In this document: in pieces, positions 1 to 8,692 of the stretch | How the letters are laid out: every line of letters starts with the position of its first letter | Numbering within the stretch: position 1 is the first letter of the stretch | Assembly (NCBI RefSeq): GCF_900186125.1 | Contig: NZ_FYBQ01000002.1 | Location: 248,001 to 312,000 of the forward strand | Direction: 5' to 3' | DNA from: Listeria goaensis | GTDB taxonomy: Bacteria > Bacillota > Bacilli > Lactobacillales > Listeriaceae | Length of the DNA stretch: 64,000 nucleotides | Made by a program: the position numbers and the translations under genes | Notes under the pieces: model-generated | Databases searched by the model: none | What the model was told of the DNA's origin: nothing | Seen by the model: the letters and a program-made list of their open reading frames with translations, nothing else

Positions 1-662
1 ATCGCACCGGCTTCGCCTAAAATTTTAATTGCGCCAACCGGATCAATCCCCTGCCACCAAAGATGACTTGGGTCAAGATTGACCCCAATTGCATCGCTCG
101 TTTCTTCCCGTAATTTTAAAATTGTGTAAGGTGTGTGGCAAAGGAAGCCGCCGTGTAGCTCGATACCAATTTTGATGCCATGCTCCTCCGCCAATTTGCC
201 AATTTCTTTCCAATACGGGATGAGTTTCGTTTCCCACTGCCACGTTTTCATGTCGCTATAAACCGTCGGCCAAGGAATGACAGGCCAGTTTGGCGCCTTC
301 GCTTCGTCTGAATCCCCCGCAGTCCCCGAAAACGTATTGACAACCGGAACGCCTAAAAGTGCCGCCAACCTAATTGTTTTCCGCAAAATCAGATCCGCCG
401 CCTCGCGTTCCTCTTTAACAGGCGAAATCGGATTATCATGACAGCTTAGCGCACTAATTTGAATCCCGCGCTCTTGAAATTTCGCAAGATACGCCTCGCG
501 CGCAGCAGCACTTTCCAAAAGCTCATCAGTTGGGCAGTGATGATTCCCAGGATTTCCTCCCGTTCCAATTTCCACCGCGTCAAGCCCGCTTTCTTTCGCC
601 TTATCTAGCATTTCCTCTAAACTTAAATCCGCAAATAGCGGCGTAAAAACTCCTAATTTCAT
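1..662 (-). CDS. Xylose-isomerase-like TIM-barrel sugar isomerase/epimerase (partial)
   Basis: The frame opens at an ATG at 660-662, with an AAGGAG ribosome site nine bases upstream, and runs off the left edge, so about 220 N-terminal residues are seen and the C-terminus is missing. It begins MKLGVFTPLFADLSLEEML and holds the AP_endonuc_2 (xylose isomerase-like) barrel features: an EIGTGGNPGNH segment, SALSCHDNPISP, a GIELHGGFLCHTP strand and NLDPSHLWWQG, with Glu, His and Asp residues of the type that bind a divalent metal. It lies six bases after the ThuA gene and is the last visible gene of a sugar-derivative catabolic operon. The substrate is unknown; inositol- or hexose-like compounds are plausible by family. 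Confidence 0.85.
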   Translation of the reverse strand, partial: MKLGVFTPLFADLSLEEMLDKAKESGLDAVEIGTGGNPGNHHCPTDELLESAAAREAYLAKFQERGIQISALSCHDNPISPVKEEREAADLILRKTIRLAALLGVPVVNTFSGTAGDSDEAKAPNWPVIPWPTVYSDMKTWQWETKLIPYWKEIGKLAEEHGIKIGIELHGGFLCHTPYTILKLREETSDAIGVNLDPSHLWWQGIDPVGAIKILGEAGA

Positions 663-668
663 CGCTCA

Positions 669-1391
669 TTACTCCTTTCCAATTGTATAAAATGGTTGCT
701 GATTCCCATACTCTGGATACGTCTTGCGATTTTCCGAACACCATTTAACCCCGTTTACAATCACCTTTTGCACCCATTCATGGTGATAAGTTGGGTAGGA
801 TTCGTGGCCTGGTTGGAAGTAAAAAATTCGCCCGTTGCCGCGTTTATACGTAATTCCGCTCCGGAATACATTTCCGCCTTCAAACCAACTTAAGAACACC
901 GTTTCATCAGGCGCTGGAATATCAAAATGCTCGCCGTACATTTCTTCTTTTTCAAGCTCAAACGATTCTGGAATGCCTTCTGCAATCGGGTGACTCGGAT
1001 CGACCACAAAAAGCCGCTCGCGCTCGTCCGCCTCACGCCACTTCAAATCGCAACTTGTGCCCATAAGACGCATAAAAATTTTCGACATGTGCCCCGAGTG
1101 AAGCACAACAAGTCCCATACCACGGAGAACATGCTTTTGTACACGCGAAACAATTTCTTCCGATACCTCGCCATGCGCCATATGCCCCCACCAAATCAAA
1201 CAATCGGTTTTGTTTAAAACGTCTTCCGTAAGACCGTGTTCAGGCTCATCAAGCGTGGCCGTCTGCGTATCGAAGCCCGCCGCCTTTAGAAATGACGCTA
1301 TCTGACCATGAATCCCATCCGGATAAATGCTTTTCACGACCTCGCTTTCTTTCTCATGGCGAAACTCATTCCAAACTGTGACTTGTGTCAT
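669..1391 (-). CDS. ThuA family (trehalose utilisation-type) protein
   Basis: A 240-residue protein with the ThuA glutamine-amidotransferase-like fold: [14 protein letters not shown] start, a [14 protein letters not shown] segment near residue 65, [14 protein letters not shown] near 92, and [20 protein letters not shown] near 195. These Trp-Gly-His and Pro-Gly-His signatures are usual in ThuA proteins, recently linked to keto-sugar metabolism. The start ATG overlaps the stop of the upstream gene by four bases (ATGA), so the two are translationally coupled. It shares an operon with a MocA oxidoreductase and two TIM-barrel isomerases, a combination typical of oxidised-sugar pathways. The exact reaction is unknown. 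Confidence 0.85.
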   Translation of the reverse strand: MTQVTVWNEFRHEKESEVVKSIYPDGIHGQIASFLKAAGFDTQTATLDEPEHGLTEDVLNKTDCLIWWGHMAHGEVSEEIVSRVQKHVLRGMGLVVLHSGHMSKIFMRLMGTSCDLKWREADERERLFVVDPSHPIAEGIPESFELEKEEMYGEHFDIPAPDETVFLSWFEGGNVFRSGITYKRGNGRIFYFQPGHESYPTYHHEWVQKVIVNGVKWCSENRKTYPEYGNQQPFYTIGKE

Positions 1392-2122
1392 TTTGCTACC
1401 ATCCCTTCTAGGCTACGAAAGCCCGTTTCAATGCTCTCAAGCGGCTCGAATTTCTGAAACGCTTCCTGTTCCACAATAAGCCATTCCGTGCCATTTTTAC
1501 GTGCCGCATCAACAAAACTTTGGATATTTAAATCGCCATTTCCGATTTCAGTGCTTTCGTCGCCTAAACGGTCTTTCAAATGCACAAGCGACATTCTGGT
1601 TTTGTATTTTTCCATGTAATCGGGCGCCGACACACCCGCAAATTCCGCCCAATACGTGTCCAGTTCGAGCGAAATATGTGGCGCTTTTTCGAGCAAAAAG
1701 TCTAAAATATATTGGCCGTCAATCATTCGAAATTCATGTGCATGGTTGTGATAGCTAAACGTCATGCCCGCCTGTGTCGCGACTTGCGCAATTTGTTCAA
1801 ACTGTTCAGCCAGTTCCGCCCACGCTTCAGCCGATTTAAAATCCGCATATGGACAAACGATATGTTTATTACCAAGCGTTTTTTCGTAGTCAATCACTTC
1901 ACGAATGTTGCCAAGCAAGCGTTCAAGCGGAATGTGCGAACCTGCTACCGTAAGATTAAGTTCCGCGAGCTTCGCCTTCAAATCCGCCGCACTCACGCCG
2001 TAATAACCCGCAAATTCAACGCCGTCGTAGCCCATTTCCGCAATTTTTTCAAGTGTTCCAAAAAAATCGCGTTCTGCATCTTCCTTCACACTCCACATTT
2101 GCAGTCCGATTTTTTGTTTCAT
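1388..2122 (-). CDS. Xylose-isomerase-like TIM-barrel epimerase/isomerase
   Basis: A 244-residue AP_endonuc_2-family protein beginning [20 protein letters not shown]. Barrel landmarks are [24 protein letters not shown] near residue 125, [12 protein letters not shown] near 155, SLVHLKDR near 185 and LIVEQEAF near 220; the Glu, His, Asp and Glu residues here are those expected to hold the catalytic metal. I place the start at the ATG at 2122 rather than the TTG one codon earlier because GGGGG lies five bases before it. It sits 16 bases after the MocA oxidoreductase and overlaps ThuA by four bases. It is a second, divergent copy of the fold encoded at the left edge. Confidence 0.87.
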   Translation of the reverse strand: MKQKIGLQMWSVKEDAERDFFGTLEKIAEMGYDGVEFAGYYGVSAADLKAKLAELNLTVAGSHIPLERLLGNIREVIDYEKTLGNKHIVCPYADFKSAEAWAELAEQFEQIAQVATQAGMTFSYHNHAHEFRMIDGQYILDFLLEKAPHISLELDTYWAEFAGVSAPDYMEKYKTRMSLVHLKDRLGDESTEIGNGDLNIQSFVDAARKNGTEWLIVEQEAFQKFEPLESIETGFRSLEGMVAK

Positions 2123-2138
2123 CAAAACCCCCTACTTT

Positions 2139-3209
2139 CTAATTAAAAAATACCGGTTTTCCAGTTTTTGCCGATTCATAAATGCCTTCTAGAATTTGTG
2201 TCACAACTAGTGCCTGCTCTGGCCTAACGACTGGATCGCGACCCTCCCGAAGTGCCTCAATCCAAGCTTGTGCTTCAAGAACAGCTGGATCCTCACCCGT
2301 TCCATCATAGAAATCCACGCCACCAGTTTCAAGGTCAATTTTTTTCTCATATGTTAAACCGTGCGCCTCACCATTAATTCGTAGGCCATCTTCCATATCC
2401 GCACCGCCTAGTGTCCCTGAAAGCACCGTTTTCGCTTCCCCAACGTCTAGCGTATTCAGCGCCCAGCTCGCTTCAAGCACAATTGTTGCGCCGTTCTCCA
2501 TCGTAATAAAACCAAACGCCGAATCTTCCACAGTAAATTTAGCTGGATCCCAAGAACCCCAAGCATTGGCCGCATTTTCCGTCCCTGAAAGTTTATGGTA
2601 GCTATTTCCAACTACATATTTCGGCTTATAGTTATCCATCATCCATAATGTTAAATCAAGCGCATGTGTGCCAATATCAATCAGCGGGCCGCCGCCTTGA
2701 GCTTCCTCGTCTAAAAATACGCCCCATGTCGGTACAGCACGTCTACGAATTGCTTTCGCCTTCGCATAATAAATATCGCCCAGTTCCCCGTCCGCGCAAA
2801 CCGTATGTAAATAACGAGAATCTTTGCGGAAACGATTTTGATACCCAATGGTTAATTTCTTCCCTGTTTCCTTTGCCGCATCAATCATCGCCTGAGCTTC
2901 CTTAGCCGTTTTCGCCATCGGTTTTTCACACATCACATGTTTATCCGCATGTAACGCCGCAATTGTAATTTCGGCATGCGAAATATTCGGCGTACAAACA
3001 TGAATCACATCAATACTTTTATCCGTTAACAGTTCTTTGAAGTTCGTGTATACGCTTGCATTTTCTGTCCCAAAATCACGTTTTGCCGCCACTGCACGTT
3101 CTCGAATAATATCGCAAAAAGCGACCATTTCCACACCTTCAACTTGCGCCAAACTAGGCATATGTTTTCCGTTTGCAATACCACCACAACCGATAATTCC
3201 AATCTTCAT
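2139..3209 (-). CDS. Gfo/Idh/MocA family NAD(P)-dependent oxidoreductase
   Basis: 356 residues. The N-terminal Rossmann domain shows GIIGCGGIANGKHMPSL (residues 4-20), followed by the family's DVIHVCTPNISH and the CEKPMAKT motif that carries the active-site lysine; the C-terminal domain has GGGPLIDIGTHALDL with the conserved Asp and His. Members oxidise or reduce hydroxyls of sugars and cyclitols. The ATG at 3209 is preferred to one 15 bases upstream because the upstream ATG lies on the GGGGGA ribosome site that serves 3209 at normal spacing. It is the first enzyme gene after the AraC regulator and probably makes a keto-sugar used by the downstream ThuA and isomerase proteins. Confidence 0.9.
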   Translation of the reverse strand: MKIGIIGCGGIANGKHMPSLAQVEGVEMVAFCDIIRERAVAAKRDFGTENASVYTNFKELLTDKSIDVIHVCTPNISHAEITIAALHADKHVMCEKPMAKTAKEAQAMIDAAKETGKKLTIGYQNRFRKDSRYLHTVCADGELGDIYYAKAKAIRRRAVPTWGVFLDEEAQGGGPLIDIGTHALDLTLWMMDNYKPKYVVGNSYHKLSGTENAANAWGSWDPAKFTVEDSAFGFITMENGATIVLEASWALNTLDVGEAKTVLSGTLGGADMEDGLRINGEAHGLTYEKKIDLETGGVDFYDGTGEDPAVLEAQAWIEALREGRDPVVRPEQALVVTQILEGIYESAKTGKPVFFN

Positions 3210-3271
3210 AAAAAAATCCCCCATTCGTTTTGTATAGCCTTATCATACAAAACAAATGAGAGAAATTCTTC

Positions 3272-4159
3272 CTACTTTATTGTCCGATTCTTCTCGTATA
3301 TTGTCTTCCTGAATTTAAGTGGCGCAATTCCCATCGCTCGCTTAAAAGCATGGTGGAACGTTTTGACACTACTAAAGCCCGTCATTTCCGCAACTTCCGT
3401 AATTGGATAGGCTTCATTTATTAAAATCCATTTTGCTTTATTTAAACGATAATCATTTAAAAAGGTAACAAAAGTCATACCCGTGTTGCGTTTAAAAAAC
3501 TTTGTGAAGTAATACGTGCTAAAGCCAGTCAAATCAGCCATTTCCTGTAAAGCAATTGGCTCTTTGTAGCGCTGTTCAATATAAGAAAAAATTTCATCAA
3601 GCATCTCTAACGTTTCCTGCGATTTCAAAACGGCCTCGCCTTGAAACAAGTTATCTGGAATAGCTTCATTTTTTGGCACTTCGCGGTATAGCAAAACGAG
3701 CATCTCCAACATTTTGGCCTTTGTCGCATATTCAAATCCGTCTTTCTGCTTTTGCTCTTCTTCGTGAATCGCCAAAATCAGTTCGCGCATCTTCGAACGA
3801 ATCGGATCGTCCCAGTGCCTGCTTGAGCTTACGCATGTTTGAAACAAACGCCGTAAATCGGCTTGCTCATCTGACTTCTTATCTTGTTGGAAAAACGCCA
3901 AATCAAATTGAATCACGATTCGCTCGCTGTTCGGGGAACCAAGAAAATAATGTACATCGCCGCCATTAATGATTTGAATTTCTCCCGCATTCATCTGAAT
4001 CGGCACATCGTTCACACCTAAATTCAAACTGCCACGAAGCACATAAATGATTTCGATTTCTTTATGCCAATGAGGATACACAAGCACTTCGCCATCATTT
4101 GTAAATGTACGAAACGGAAAATTTTTGTCCAAATTCGGGATTTCAAGATAATTGCCCAT
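3272..4159 (-). CDS. AraC-family transcriptional regulator with N-terminal cupin
   Basis: 295 residues. The N-terminal half is a cupin-like ligand domain (VYPHWHKEIEIIYVLRG, then GEIQIINGGDVHYFLG), and the last 100 residues contain two helix-turn-helix units, ending in the AraC signature (ITEVAEMTGFSSVKTFHHAF). An in-frame ATG 36 bases upstream (4195) is possible, but GGAG eight bases before 4159 fits better. It is 62 bases upstream of, and in line with, the oxidoreductase-isomerase operon, so it is the likely local activator responding to a sugar; no operator was recognised. Confidence 0.88.
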   Translation of the reverse strand: MGNYLEIPNLDKNFPFRTFTNDGEVLVYPHWHKEIEIIYVLRGSLNLGVNDVPIQMNAGEIQIINGGDVHYFLGSPNSERIVIQFDLAFFQQDKKSDEQADLRRLFQTCVSSSRHWDDPIRSKMRELILAIHEEEQKQKDGFEYATKAKMLEMLVLLYREVPKNEAIPDNLFQGEAVLKSQETLEMLDEIFSYIEQRYKEPIALQEMADLTGFSTYYFTKFFKRNTGMTFVTFLNDYRLNKAKWILINEAYPITEVAEMTGFSSVKTFHHAFKRAMGIAPLKFRKTIYEKNRTIK

Positions 4160-4220
4160 CGTATATGCTCCTTTTTCCTTAGGCTTCTCATCCATTTTAC
4201 TATAAATCCCCCGCCGTGTG

Positions 4221-5588
4221 TTACCCTAAATCTTGACCCGTCATAACGATATAACTAAGTAAGAAAATATTCAGCGCCACAATCACAATTGTTGCGCACC
4301 AGGCGGTGATTTTCACTAAGCGGCTATTCGCAAACTCACCCATTTTTTGTTTGCTGCTCGTAAACAAAACGAGTGGTACAACCGCAAACGGCAATTGCAG
4401 GCTAAGAATAACCTGACTCCAAAGCAGCAGCGAACCCGTTCCTTTTTCGCCCGCTAGAAGCGTCACGATAAACACAGGAATGACCGCAAGAAGCCTCGTA
4501 ATCACACGCCGTAGCCACGGTTTCATACAAAGGTGAATAAAACCCTCCATGACGATTTGACCGCTTAAAGTACCCGTAATGGTCGAATTTTGCCCAGAAA
4601 GAAGAAGTGCCACAGCAAAAAGCGTGCTCGCAATCCCCATGCCAAGCGTCGGACCGAGCAGATTATACGCCCCCTCAATCTCCGTCACATTCAGCCCCGT
4701 ACCGTGAAATGCCGCGGCGCCGAGAATCAAAATCATAGAATTAATAACAAAAGCTACGGTTAGGGAAAAAGTGGAGTCAATCTTCGCGAATTTGACCGCT
4801 TCCTTCTTCCCATCTCGTGTCCGGTCGTAGCGCCTCGTCTGCACAAGTGACGAGTGTAAATACAAATTGTGCGGCATCACTGTCGCCCCAAGTATGCCAA
4901 GCGCAATGAAAAGCATCGCAGGGTTTGTCGCAATTTCTTTTTGCGGAATATAGCCTTTCATAAGCTCCGCCACGTTCGGGTGCGAAACCACAACCTCAAA
5001 CCCAAATATTAAAAGAATGGTTGTCATTAAAACAATGACGATGGATTCAATAATACGAAACCCTTTTTTCTGTAAAAGTAAAAGCAGCAAGACGTCGAGC
5101 GTCGTAATCGCCACCCCTAAAAGCAGCGGGATACCAAACAATAAATTCAGCGCAATGGCAGAGCCAATGACCTCCGCAATATCCGTTGCAATAATAGCAA
5201 GCTCCGTCAAAATCCACAGCACCACCGCCGTTTTTTTCCCAACAGCAGCCCGAGTTGCCTGCGCGAGATCCATTCCCGTCACAATTCCAAGCTTCGCCGA
5301 CAAACTTTGCAAAAGCATCGCAATTAAGTTGGAAATTAAAACGACACTAAGCAACGTATAGCCAAATCTCGCGCCCCCAGCAATTGATGTCGCCCAGTTC
5401 CCCGGATCCACGTAACCAACCGCAACAAGCGATCCTGGCCCCATAAACGCCAACAATTTTTTCATAAAACCAGCATTTTTAGGGATCCGAACCGTGCTAT
5501 GCACTTCTTCCAAACTAACATTGTGCGCGTCTTGAATCCACGCTCCCTTTTTCTTTTTTTTATTTATGATAAGCTCCTCTGACTCCAT
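4221..5588 (-). CDS. mntH: Nramp-family Mn2+/Fe2+ proton symporter MntH
   Basis: 455 residues, about eleven hydrophobic segments. The metal-site motifs of Nramp proteins are present: DPGNWATSIAGG near residue 62 (TM1) and TVMPHNLYLHSSLVQTR near 235 (TM6). It imports manganese using the proton gradient. The N-terminal 35 residues are charged and cytosolic (run of five lysines), usual in Firmicute MntH. Transcription most likely starts from a TTGACA promoter near 5645 that overlaps an MntR-type box at 5623-5637, so expression should fall when manganese is plentiful. It is not part of the neighbouring operons. From memory, mntH sits elsewhere in L. monocytogenes EGD-e, so a second copy or a different location is possible. 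Confidence 0.93.
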   Translation of the reverse strand: MESEELIINKKKKKGAWIQDAHNVSLEEVHSTVRIPKNAGFMKKLLAFMGPGSLVAVGYVDPGNWATSIAGGARFGYTLLSVVLISNLIAMLLQSLSAKLGIVTGMDLAQATRAAVGKKTAVVLWILTELAIIATDIAEVIGSAIALNLLFGIPLLLGVAITTLDVLLLLLLQKKGFRIIESIVIVLMTTILLIFGFEVVVSHPNVAELMKGYIPQKEIATNPAMLFIALGILGATVMPHNLYLHSSLVQTRRYDRTRDGKKEAVKFAKIDSTFSLTVAFVINSMILILGAAAFHGTGLNVTEIEGAYNLLGPTLGMGIASTLFAVALLLSGQNSTITGTLSGQIVMEGFIHLCMKPWLRRVITRLLAVIPVFIVTLLAGEKGTGSLLLWSQVILSLQLPFAVVPLVLFTSSKQKMGEFANSRLVKITAWCATIVIVALNIFLLSYIVMTGQDLG

Positions 5589-5620
5589 ATGCCTGCCTTC
5601 TCTCTATTTCTAATAAATAT

Positions 5621-5649
5621 ATTTTGCATCAAGGAAACATTTTTGTCAA
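5621..5649 (-). promoter_or_regulatory. mntH promoter overlapped by MntR operator
   Basis: On the minus strand TTGACA (5644-5649) is followed after 17 bases by CAAAAT (5621-5626). Between and over them the plus strand reads TTTGCATCAAGGAAA (5623-5637), which differs in only two positions from the published B. subtilis MntR site TTTGCCTTAAGGAAA. The box would occlude RNA polymerase. The call rests on the match and on the gene it precedes. Confidence 0.75.
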
Positions 5650-5664
5650 TAGGAAAATATCGAG

Positions 5665-5708
5665 TTTTGTAAAAAAAGAGCCGCCCCCATAAAGATGAGT
5701 CGACTCTC
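5665..5708 (-). terminator. Rho-independent terminator of the ltrA operon
   Basis: Minus strand: AGAGTCG pairs with CGGCTCT around a 17-base loop and is followed by seven T. It lies downstream of the LtrA stop. A separate perfect dyad CTATCA-CAT-TGATAG sits just upstream of it (5710-5724), of unknown role. Confidence 0.7.
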
Positions 5709-5814
5709 ACTATCACATTGATAGCAATCTTTTTTATCTAATTCCATTTCCACAAAAGAAGCATTTATCCAGTCAGATAAGCAACCACCAGTGCCCACCT
5801 ATTTTCAAATAAAT

Positions 5815-6951
5815 TCACTTCCCGCGCACCCTCCGCGTCTTCCTAAATTGCAGCGCCAAATCGAGAAGCGCAATAAGCCACAGCGAAACGAAGCTCGCTA
5901 CAACAGGTAAGGTCGTCAATTGGTTGATTAAAAACGCGGCGATTAGAAGCAGCACTAGCATGGTGTCTTTCCAAAAAGAAAATTCGATTTCCGCTTTTTG
6001 ATGAAACCCAAACACAATTTGTTTCGCAATAAAAAATACGGCGACCGCACCATAACTAAACAGCAGTAGAATGTTCTTTTCAAGATGCCCAGCAAAGAGC
6101 AAATGAATATTTGCGGCAAGAATCATGATGGAAACGATTATAAAATAATGCCCGTAAAGTAAAACTTGCCCGTTTGTTTCCTTTTCATTGTCTAAAGCAT
6201 GTTCAAAACTGTGGAAGTAAGACACGAAAAGCGTGGCAATTAGACCGAAACTTAATATCGTATAAAGTAACATGTATAAATTTTCTGTATGCCCAACTAA
6301 AAGGCTGGTAATCGCAACGATACTTTCCCCAAAAGTAATAATGACAAACAATCCAAAGCGCTCCGCCAAGTGCGAGAAATCCACGGGTACTTTTTTTAGG
6401 CGACGTGTGAGCACAATCGGCATAATAATATCAAATGAAATCCCCACATACATGACAAAATAACGAATTGGGCTAGCAAAAAACATCGAACTTAGCGAAA
6501 TGAGAATGCCTATTAGAAAAATCGTTCCGAGCAACTTCGAAACACGCCTAGCATCCGCCAAAAGCCTTTTGCTCACAATAAAATATTGTAAAACCGTAAT
6601 CAGCCGAATCCCCGCATACCCAATGATAAACGTATAAAATGTATTGTTAAAGTTCAAATCAAAACTCGCCGTCATCAAAATGAGGAAGAACATCTGGCTC
6701 AACATAAACATCTCGGGTCTTTTCACTTGTTCCCCGTAGCGATTGAAAAACATCGTCTGACCAATCCATGCCCAAAACATCGGCGTCACCATCAGCAAAT
6801 ATTCGCCAAAATAAACAGCAACTTTCCCCGGATGCTCGTCAACTTCAAGCAATAAATGCGTCGTGCTCGACACCGCAGTTACGAAGACTAAATCGAAAAA
6901 GAGCTCAAGCCAGGAAACTTTTCGCTCTTTCTTCAAGTCTAAAACATTCAT
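5815..6951 (-). CDS. LtrA-family (low-temperature requirement A) membrane protein
   Basis: 378 residues with about ten transmembrane helices. The family's two signatures are present: SWLELFFDLVFV near residue 13 and FGLFVIITFGESIVAIT near residue 200, the latter with a conserved Gly-Glu-Ser. LtrA was named from a cold-sensitive L. monocytogenes mutant, but its transported substrate or activity is unknown. The start overlaps the stop of the acetyltransferase gene by four bases, and this is the last gene of a four-gene operon. It is a family call; whether this is the original ltrA or a paralogue cannot be told here. Confidence 0.85.
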   Translation of the reverse strand: MNVLDLKKERKVSWLELFFDLVFVTAVSSTTHLLLEVDEHPGKVAVYFGEYLLMVTPMFWAWIGQTMFFNRYGEQVKRPEMFMLSQMFFLILMTASFDLNFNNTFYTFIIGYAGIRLITVLQYFIVSKRLLADARRVSKLLGTIFLIGILISLSSMFFASPIRYFVMYVGISFDIIMPIVLTRRLKKVPVDFSHLAERFGLFVIITFGESIVAITSLLVGHTENLYMLLYTILSFGLIATLFVSYFHSFEHALDNEKETNGQVLLYGHYFIIVSIMILAANIHLLFAGHLEKNILLLFSYGAVAVFFIAKQIVFGFHQKAEIEFSFWKDTMLVLLLIAAFLINQLTTLPVVASFVSLWLIALLDLALQFRKTRRVRGK

Positions 6952-7229
6952 TTACGGTTCGCTTCCACTTCTTGGTACTCCTTCTTACGTGCAAACTCAG
7001 CTTTAGCAAACGGACAAAGCGGAATCACTTTTTTATTTTCCCGTCTTGCCTTTTCGACAGCGTGCGCCACTAATTGGCTAGCAATTCCTTGGCCACGCAT
7101 CTTATCATCCACACCAGTATGATCAATGATAAACATCGTTTCACCTGCATCTGTAAATGTAATCTCGCCTACTTCTTCTCCGTTATCATCAAGTGCATAA
7201 ATTCGGTTCTCACCATTTTTGAATTCCAT
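6948..7229 (-). CDS. Small GNAT-type acetyltransferase, YjdJ-like
   Basis: 93 residues, the minimal GNAT fold: GEEVGEITFTDAGETMFIID in the N-terminal sheet, then the acetyl-CoA loop DDKMRGQGIASQLV and the terminal IPLCPFAKAEF motif typical of the YidJ/YjdJ (COG2388) group. The start is the ATG at 7229, seven bases after GGGAGAG; a longer frame to 7271 has no ribosome site. It follows the YjdI-like gene by 13 bases, the same pairing as E. coli yjdI-yjdJ, which suggests a joint but still unknown task. Confidence 0.88.
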   Translation of the reverse strand: MEFKNGENRIYALDDNGEEVGEITFTDAGETMFIIDHTGVDDKMRGQGIASQLVAHAVEKARRENKKVIPLCPFAKAEFARKKEYQEVEANRK

Positions 7230-7242
7230 CACACATCTCTCC

Positions 7243-7494
7243 CTACTTTTCATTTTCAGTCGTATGAACAATGTACTTCAGCGCCCCACTCGGGCACGTA
7301 TCAATGACGCGAACAACCTCTTCTGGCGCAACATTATCTGGTAAAATCCATGGTTTCCGGTCCAAATTAAACAGCTCACCATTCCCGCGCACACAATTTC
7401 CCGAGTGTGCACAAATTGACGTATTGAAAAACACATCTACTTTTTCCCCGTCATACTTACGGTAGCCCTTTTCGAGTAATTCTTGTTCATTCAT
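7243..7494 (-). CDS. YjdI-like divergent iron-sulfur mono-cluster protein
   Basis: 83 residues. Cys28 and Cys34 lie in ICAHSGNCVRG, and Cys67 in DTCPSGALKY, the pattern of the Fer4_19 (divergent 4Fe-4S mono-cluster) family. Only three cysteines are present, so a histidine or other ligand may complete the cluster. The ATG at 7494 is chosen, with GGAGG eight bases before it; the TTG one codon earlier is less likely. It lies 12 bases after the MBL hydrolase and 13 before the acetyltransferase. Confidence 0.85.
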   Translation of the reverse strand: MNEQELLEKGYRKYDGEKVDVFFNTSICAHSGNCVRGNGELFNLDRKPWILPDNVAPEEVVRVIDTCPSGALKYIVHTTENEK

Positions 7495-7506
7495 CAAGCA
7501 TTCCTC

Positions 7507-8133
7507 CTAATTAAAATATGGATTTGTCACTTTTTCAAAACCTATCGTAGAAGACTCTCGGTGCCCCGGGTAAATAATCGTTTCATCAGGCAAAGTAAAT
7601 AGCTCAGTTTGAATACTACTAAGAAGCATCTCCGTGTCACCCGTATAAAGGTCTGTCCGCCCAATGCTGCCTTTAAATAAAGCGTCACCAACTACGGCAA
7701 AATCACCGAAAATAAAACTCACACTCCCAATGGAATGCCCTGGCGTCGGTACGACTTTAAATTTGATACCAGAAAAATCATAATCTCGCATCTCCAGTTC
7801 AAATTCCGCGGGACGCGCTTTAATCAAAGCAAATCCGTAATCTCTTAACATAATCGAACCATTATGCTCCGGATTCCCAAGCCATTCCTCTTCAAGCGGA
7901 CTCACGTAAACAGGAATCTCGTAGTGGTCGCGAATCGCGTCTAACGCACCAATATGGTCATAATGCGTATGCGTCAGCAAAATCGCCACTGGCTTTGCAC
8001 CTGTCCCTTCAATCATCTCAATGATTCGCTCCGGCTCACTTCCCGGATCAATGACCAGAAGCGACTTCCCGTCATGAACCACATACGTATTTTCTTCCAC
8101 TGGCCCTGTCACAATATGCTTTACTTTTAGCAT
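7507..8133 (-). CDS. Metallo-beta-lactamase-fold hydrolase (glyoxalase II-like)
   Basis: 208 residues. The zinc motif LLTHTHYDHIGAL is near residue 58, GHSIGSVSF near 135, GDALFKGSIGRTDL near 155 and YPGHRESSTI near 195, all as in the YcbL/GloB-like group that hydrolyses thioesters. The start is the ATG at 8133 because the family's MLKVKHIVTGPVEENTY opening is there; the same frame stays open to 8358 but that part lies antisense to the glyoxalase gene region and its promoter. It heads a tight operon with the YjdI/YjdJ/LtrA genes and lies next to a glyoxalase I-type gene, so a role in thioester detoxification is reasonable. Confidence 0.88.
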   Translation of the reverse strand: MLKVKHIVTGPVEENTYVVHDGKSLLVIDPGSEPERIIEMIEGTGAKPVAILLTHTHYDHIGALDAIRDHYEIPVYVSPLEEEWLGNPEHNGSIMLRDYGFALIKARPAEFELEMRDYDFSGIKFKVVPTPGHSIGSVSFIFGDFAVVGDALFKGSIGRTDLYTGDTEMLLSSIQTELFTLPDETIIYPGHRESSTIGFEKVTNPYFN

Positions 8134-8267
8134 GCAAACACCCACACCTTCATTATAATTTCTAGCTTCATTATAACGCACGAATCCAAACAACGCGAGT
8201 CCTCGAGGTTGAAATTCATAGACCGCTATACTAAAATAAAACAAGAACCAAAAGAGGAGGAAATAAA

Positions 8268-8648
8268 ATGGCAAATATGCTACATACATGCATCCGCGTC
8301 CAACACTTAGACAAATCCCTTGATTTTTACACGAACGCTTTTGCATTAAAAGAAACACGCCGCAAAGACTTTCCAGAACACGAATTCACGCTCGTATATC
8401 TCGCTTTCGAGGAGGGTGGATTCGAACTTGAACTCACTTATAATTATGATAAAAAGGAACCTTATAATATTGGCGACGGCTATGGCCACCTAGCTGTTGG
8501 TGTAGACGACTTGAAAGCCTCTCACCAAAAACACGTCCAAGCGGGCTACACCGTTACAGACTTAAAAGGTCTTCCAGGTAGCGATCCAACTTATTACTTC
8601 ATCACCGACCCAGACGGCTACAAAACAGAAGTTATTCAAAATCGCTAA
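8268..8648 (+). CDS. Glyoxalase I family (lactoylglutathione lyase-like) protein
   Basis: 126 residues with the vicinal oxygen chelate fold: MLHTCIRVQHLDKSLDFY, FELELTYNYDKKEPY, GHLAVGVDDL and DPDGYKTEVIQ. The His, Glu, His and Glu residues in these segments are the usual metal ligands of GloA. The length fits GloA (about 126-135). Because Listeria makes bacillithiol-poor or glutathione-rich cytosol, the natural thiol is not certain. AGGAGG lies seven bases before the ATG. It is transcribed away from the MBL hydrolase operon. Confidence 0.9.
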   Translation: MANMLHTCIRVQHLDKSLDFYTNAFALKETRRKDFPEHEFTLVYLAFEEGGFELELTYNYDKKEPYNIGDGYGHLAVGVDDLKASHQKHVQAGYTVTDLKGLPGSDPTYYFITDPDGYKTEVIQNR

Positions 8649-8652
8649 AAAT

Positions 8653-8692
8653 AAAAGCCAAGCATGCGTTCACAACATGCTTGGCTTTTTTA
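8653..8692. terminator. Bidirectional terminator between glyoxalase and ndpA-like genes
   Basis: A perfect 14-bp stem, AAAAGCCAAGCATG paired with CATGCTTGGCTTTT, around a nine-base loop, with T-runs on both sides. It serves both convergent genes. Confidence 0.85.

Noticed and set aside
8134-8358. N-terminal extension of the MBL hydrolase frame
   Set aside because: The frame is open upstream of 8133 but has no ribosome site, and the family's normal start is at 8133; part of it is antisense to the glyoxalase start.
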